Part shown: piece by piece, positions 6,789 through 8,000 of the stretch
How the letters are laid out: each line of letters starts with the position of its first letter
How positions within the stretch are numbered: position 1 is the stretch's first letter
NCBI GenBank assembly: GCA_964426135.1
Contig: CAYRPN010000191.1
Span: 1-8,000, forward strand
Direction of reading: 5' to 3'
Source: CAYRPN01 sp964426135
GTDB taxonomy: Bacteria; Planctomycetota; Phycisphaerae; Phycisphaerales; Phycisphaeraceae
Length of the DNA: 8,000 bases
Made by a program: the position numbers and the translations under genes
Notes under the pieces: model-generated
What the model was told of the DNA's origin: nothing
Database searches by the model: none
The model's input: the letters and a program-made list of their open reading frames with translations, nothing else

Positions 6789-6810
6789 GCCCGGCGGAGC
6801 CGGGGGCTAA
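6789..6810 (-). repeat. Outer REP-like palindrome, right copy
   Basis: 6790-6810 is the perfect 21-bp reverse complement of 6549-6569 and folds alone through CCCGGC (6790-6795) and GCCGGG (6799-6804) with a GGA loop. It ends 16 nt beyond the stop codon of the thioredoxin gene and closes the nested cluster. Confidence 0.8.
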
Positions 6811-6826
6811 CGGAGAGGGGCGACCT

Positions 6827-7843
6827 TCACTTCACGCCGAGCTTCGCCTTCAGATCCGCCAGCACTTTGCGCGGGCCGACGTACTGGCCGTTCTCGACGG
6901 CTGATGAAACGATGTTGCCCTGTTTGTCCAACAAGGCCAGGTGCGGGATGCCGATGACGCCGTGCTTTTGCGACAGGCCTGACGCGCCGACATTGTTGTA
7001 AGGAATGGAGAGCCAGGGCATTTTCGCTTCGGTCATGTAGCCGAACATGTCTTTTTCGGAGCGGTCGCTGCTGACGAGAATGACTTCGAACTTGCCGGTC
7101 TTGGAATAGTCGTTGTGGAACTTGACGAGGTCGGGCGTGAAGGCGCGGCAGGGGCCGCACCAGTGGGCGGAGAAATACACGAGCACATAATCCTGCGACG
7201 CCAGTTGTTTGGAGGCAACGGTCTTGCCGTCGGCGGTGACGAGATTTTCACCGACGGACTTGATGAGTTCGACGTGGCCCGGGGCCGACCGAGCGGACGC
7301 GTCGGCAACGGATTCCCCGGGGCCGGGCGGGGTGACTTCGGCGGCCTTGATCTCGCCGAACTCTTTGGCGAGTTCATCGGCGCGGGCATCGCTCTTTTTC
7401 TTGTAGCCGGCAATGGCCAGGTCGTAGGATTTCTCCATCGTCTCGTTGGCGCGGGCGACGGCGGCTTTGAAAACCTTGTTCGCCTGTTCCACGTCGGCGG
7501 CGCGGCGCTTGACCGCGCCGTCCAGCAGTTTGTCGCCGGTGTCGCTTTCCACCGCTTCGCCCGCCTTGGCGGCTTCGGCGAGTTTGGCGAGCGAATCTGC
7601 CCTGGCGGCGTCCTTCTTTCGGGTGTTGGCGGCGGCGGTTTCGAGCAACTTCGCAAGAGTGTTGTTGGCGCGGTCCACCGTAGCGCGGAAGGCCACGCCG
7701 GCGCGGTCGAGGTCCTGCTGTCGTTTGTCCTTGGCGCGTTCGATCGATTTCTCGATCGTCGCATCGGCGCCGATGCACAGGTGCGCGGTGAACAGGGCGA
7801 GAAGGCACGCAATCATCAAATGCTGGAAGCGCATGGCGTTCAT
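6827..7843 (-). CDS. Exported thioredoxin-like (nucleoredoxin/tryparedoxin type) protein with duplicated helical N-terminus
   Basis: Probable thiol-disulfide oxidoreductase working outside the cytoplasm. The 338-residue product starts with a signal peptide (hydrophobic MIACLLALFTAHLCIGA, cleavage near residues 26-28). About 145 Ala/Lys/Glu/Arg-rich residues follow, likely alpha-helical or coiled coil. A Gly/Pro linker (171-177) then leads to a thioredoxin fold. The active site is WCGPC (C229, C232) in YFSAHWCGPCRAFTPDL, the form typical of nucleoredoxin/tryparedoxin-like proteins, and the conserved cis-Pro is P300 in GIPHL. The helical part contains two similar units at a constant offset of 73 residues (about 46-95 and 119-168). 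Starts at 7843, 7834 and 7900 are all possible; none has a clear Shine-Dalgarno box, and 7843 or 7834 gives a normal signal peptide. It is the first minus-strand gene in view, but the repeat cluster behind it makes a shared transcript with the next gene uncertain. Confidence 0.87.
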   Translation of the reverse strand: MNAMRFQHLMIACLLALFTAHLCIGADATIEKSIERAKDKRQQDLDRAGVAFRATVDRANNTLAKLLETAAANTRKKDAARADSLAKLAEAAKAGEAVESDTGDKLLDGAVKRRAADVEQANKVFKAAVARANETMEKSYDLAIAGYKKKSDARADELAKEFGEIKAAEVTPPGPGESVADASARSAPGHVELIKSVGENLVTADGKTVASKQLASQDYVLVYFSAHWCGPCRAFTPDLVKFHNDYSKTGKFEVILVSSDRSEKDMFGYMTEAKMPWLSIPYNNVGASGLSQKHGVIGIPHLALLDKQGNIVSSAVENGQYVGPRKVLADLKAKLGVK

Positions 7844-8000
7844 TTCGAAGAGAAGGTTACGTGTGGCCCAAACGAGTGGCCACGAGGGCGAACAATACAT
7901 GATACCGGCGAAGGCGGGCGATCAATAGTCAGTGTCGGATCGTTAGGGTGTAGTCCATCATTCCGGCGATGCTGGGTGCCATCTATGAACAAGCCTTTGT
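7844..8000. other. Upstream region of the thioredoxin gene, no supported gene
   Basis: This holds the minus-strand leader and presumably the promoter of the thioredoxin-like gene, but I found no -35/-10 pair worth reporting. An ATG at 7985 on the + strand opens a frame that runs off the window after five codons. It has no ribosome binding site and is too short to judge. A short inverted repeat, GTGGCC (7863-7868) with GGCCAC (7878-7883), is present. Confidence 0.5.

Larger units (their letters stand above)
6471..6826. other. Intergenic region packed with nested inverted repeats
   Basis: This 356-nt gap between two same-strand genes holds no credible coding frame. Most of it is taken up by three concentric inverted repeat layers (6549-6569 with 6790-6810, 6592-6615 with 6698-6721, 6631-6661 with 6667-6697). 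The promoter of the transglutaminase-like gene must lie within 6471-6548 or beyond unless transcription continues from the thioredoxin gene. I could not pick out a convincing -35/-10 pair there. Confidence 0.8.

Noticed and set aside
6549..6810. Insertion sequence with terminal inverted repeats
   Set aside because: The 262 bp between the outer arms has no transposase frame, and I see no clear target-site duplication. At most it is a non-autonomous element.
7985..8000. Start of a divergent + strand gene (ATG AAC AAG)
   Set aside because: Only five codons are visible and there is no ribosome binding site, so a gene cannot be supported.

Overview
The window is GC-rich (estimated by eye, not counted) and carries four long genes for proteins that enter or cross the membrane, separated by intergenic stretches full of inverted repeats. 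A Tat-exported Gfo/Idh/MocA oxidoreductase, a GH81 glucanase, a thioredoxin with a long Ala/Lys/Glu-rich N-terminal region, and REP-like palindromes together suggest a member of the Planctomycetota, perhaps Phycisphaerae. This is inference from gene style; no rRNA or other marker is present.

Layout. Positions 1-486 are non-coding: a 24-bp dispersed repeat copy at the left edge, then a long leader with one weak promoter candidate. A Gfo/Idh/MocA family oxidoreductase with a twin-arginine signal follows on the + strand (487-1878) and ends at a clear intrinsic terminator (1912-1945). The convergent junction (1879-2089) also holds a 31-bp inverted repeat pair in which each arm is itself a hairpin. 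The other three genes are on the minus strand. In transcription order they are a secreted thioredoxin-like protein (7843-6827), a secreted protein with a transglutaminase-like domain and two Asp-box-like modules (6470-4431), and a GH81 endo-beta-1,3-glucanase (4348-2090). The last two are 82 nt apart and may be co-transcribed. The thioredoxin gene is separated from them by 356 nt that contain three concentric layers of inverted repeats (6549-6810). The last 157 nt hold no supported gene.

How the genes may fit together. The GH81 enzyme should cut beta-1,3-glucan (laminarin, curdlan or fungal wall glucan) outside the cytoplasm. The transglutaminase-like protein next to it is also predicted to be exported, but its substrate is unknown. 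The oxidoreductase could act on a released sugar or polyol derivative in the periplasm, although it lies on the opposite strand and the link is only positional. The thioredoxin-like protein probably handles redox of exported proteins.

The most unusual content is in the intergenic DNA, not in a recognisable defence or mobile system. It comprises a nested palindrome cluster, a second repeat family at the convergent junction, and a third copy of one cluster element more than 6 kb away. No CRISPR array, tRNA, rRNA, transposase or phage gene was seen.
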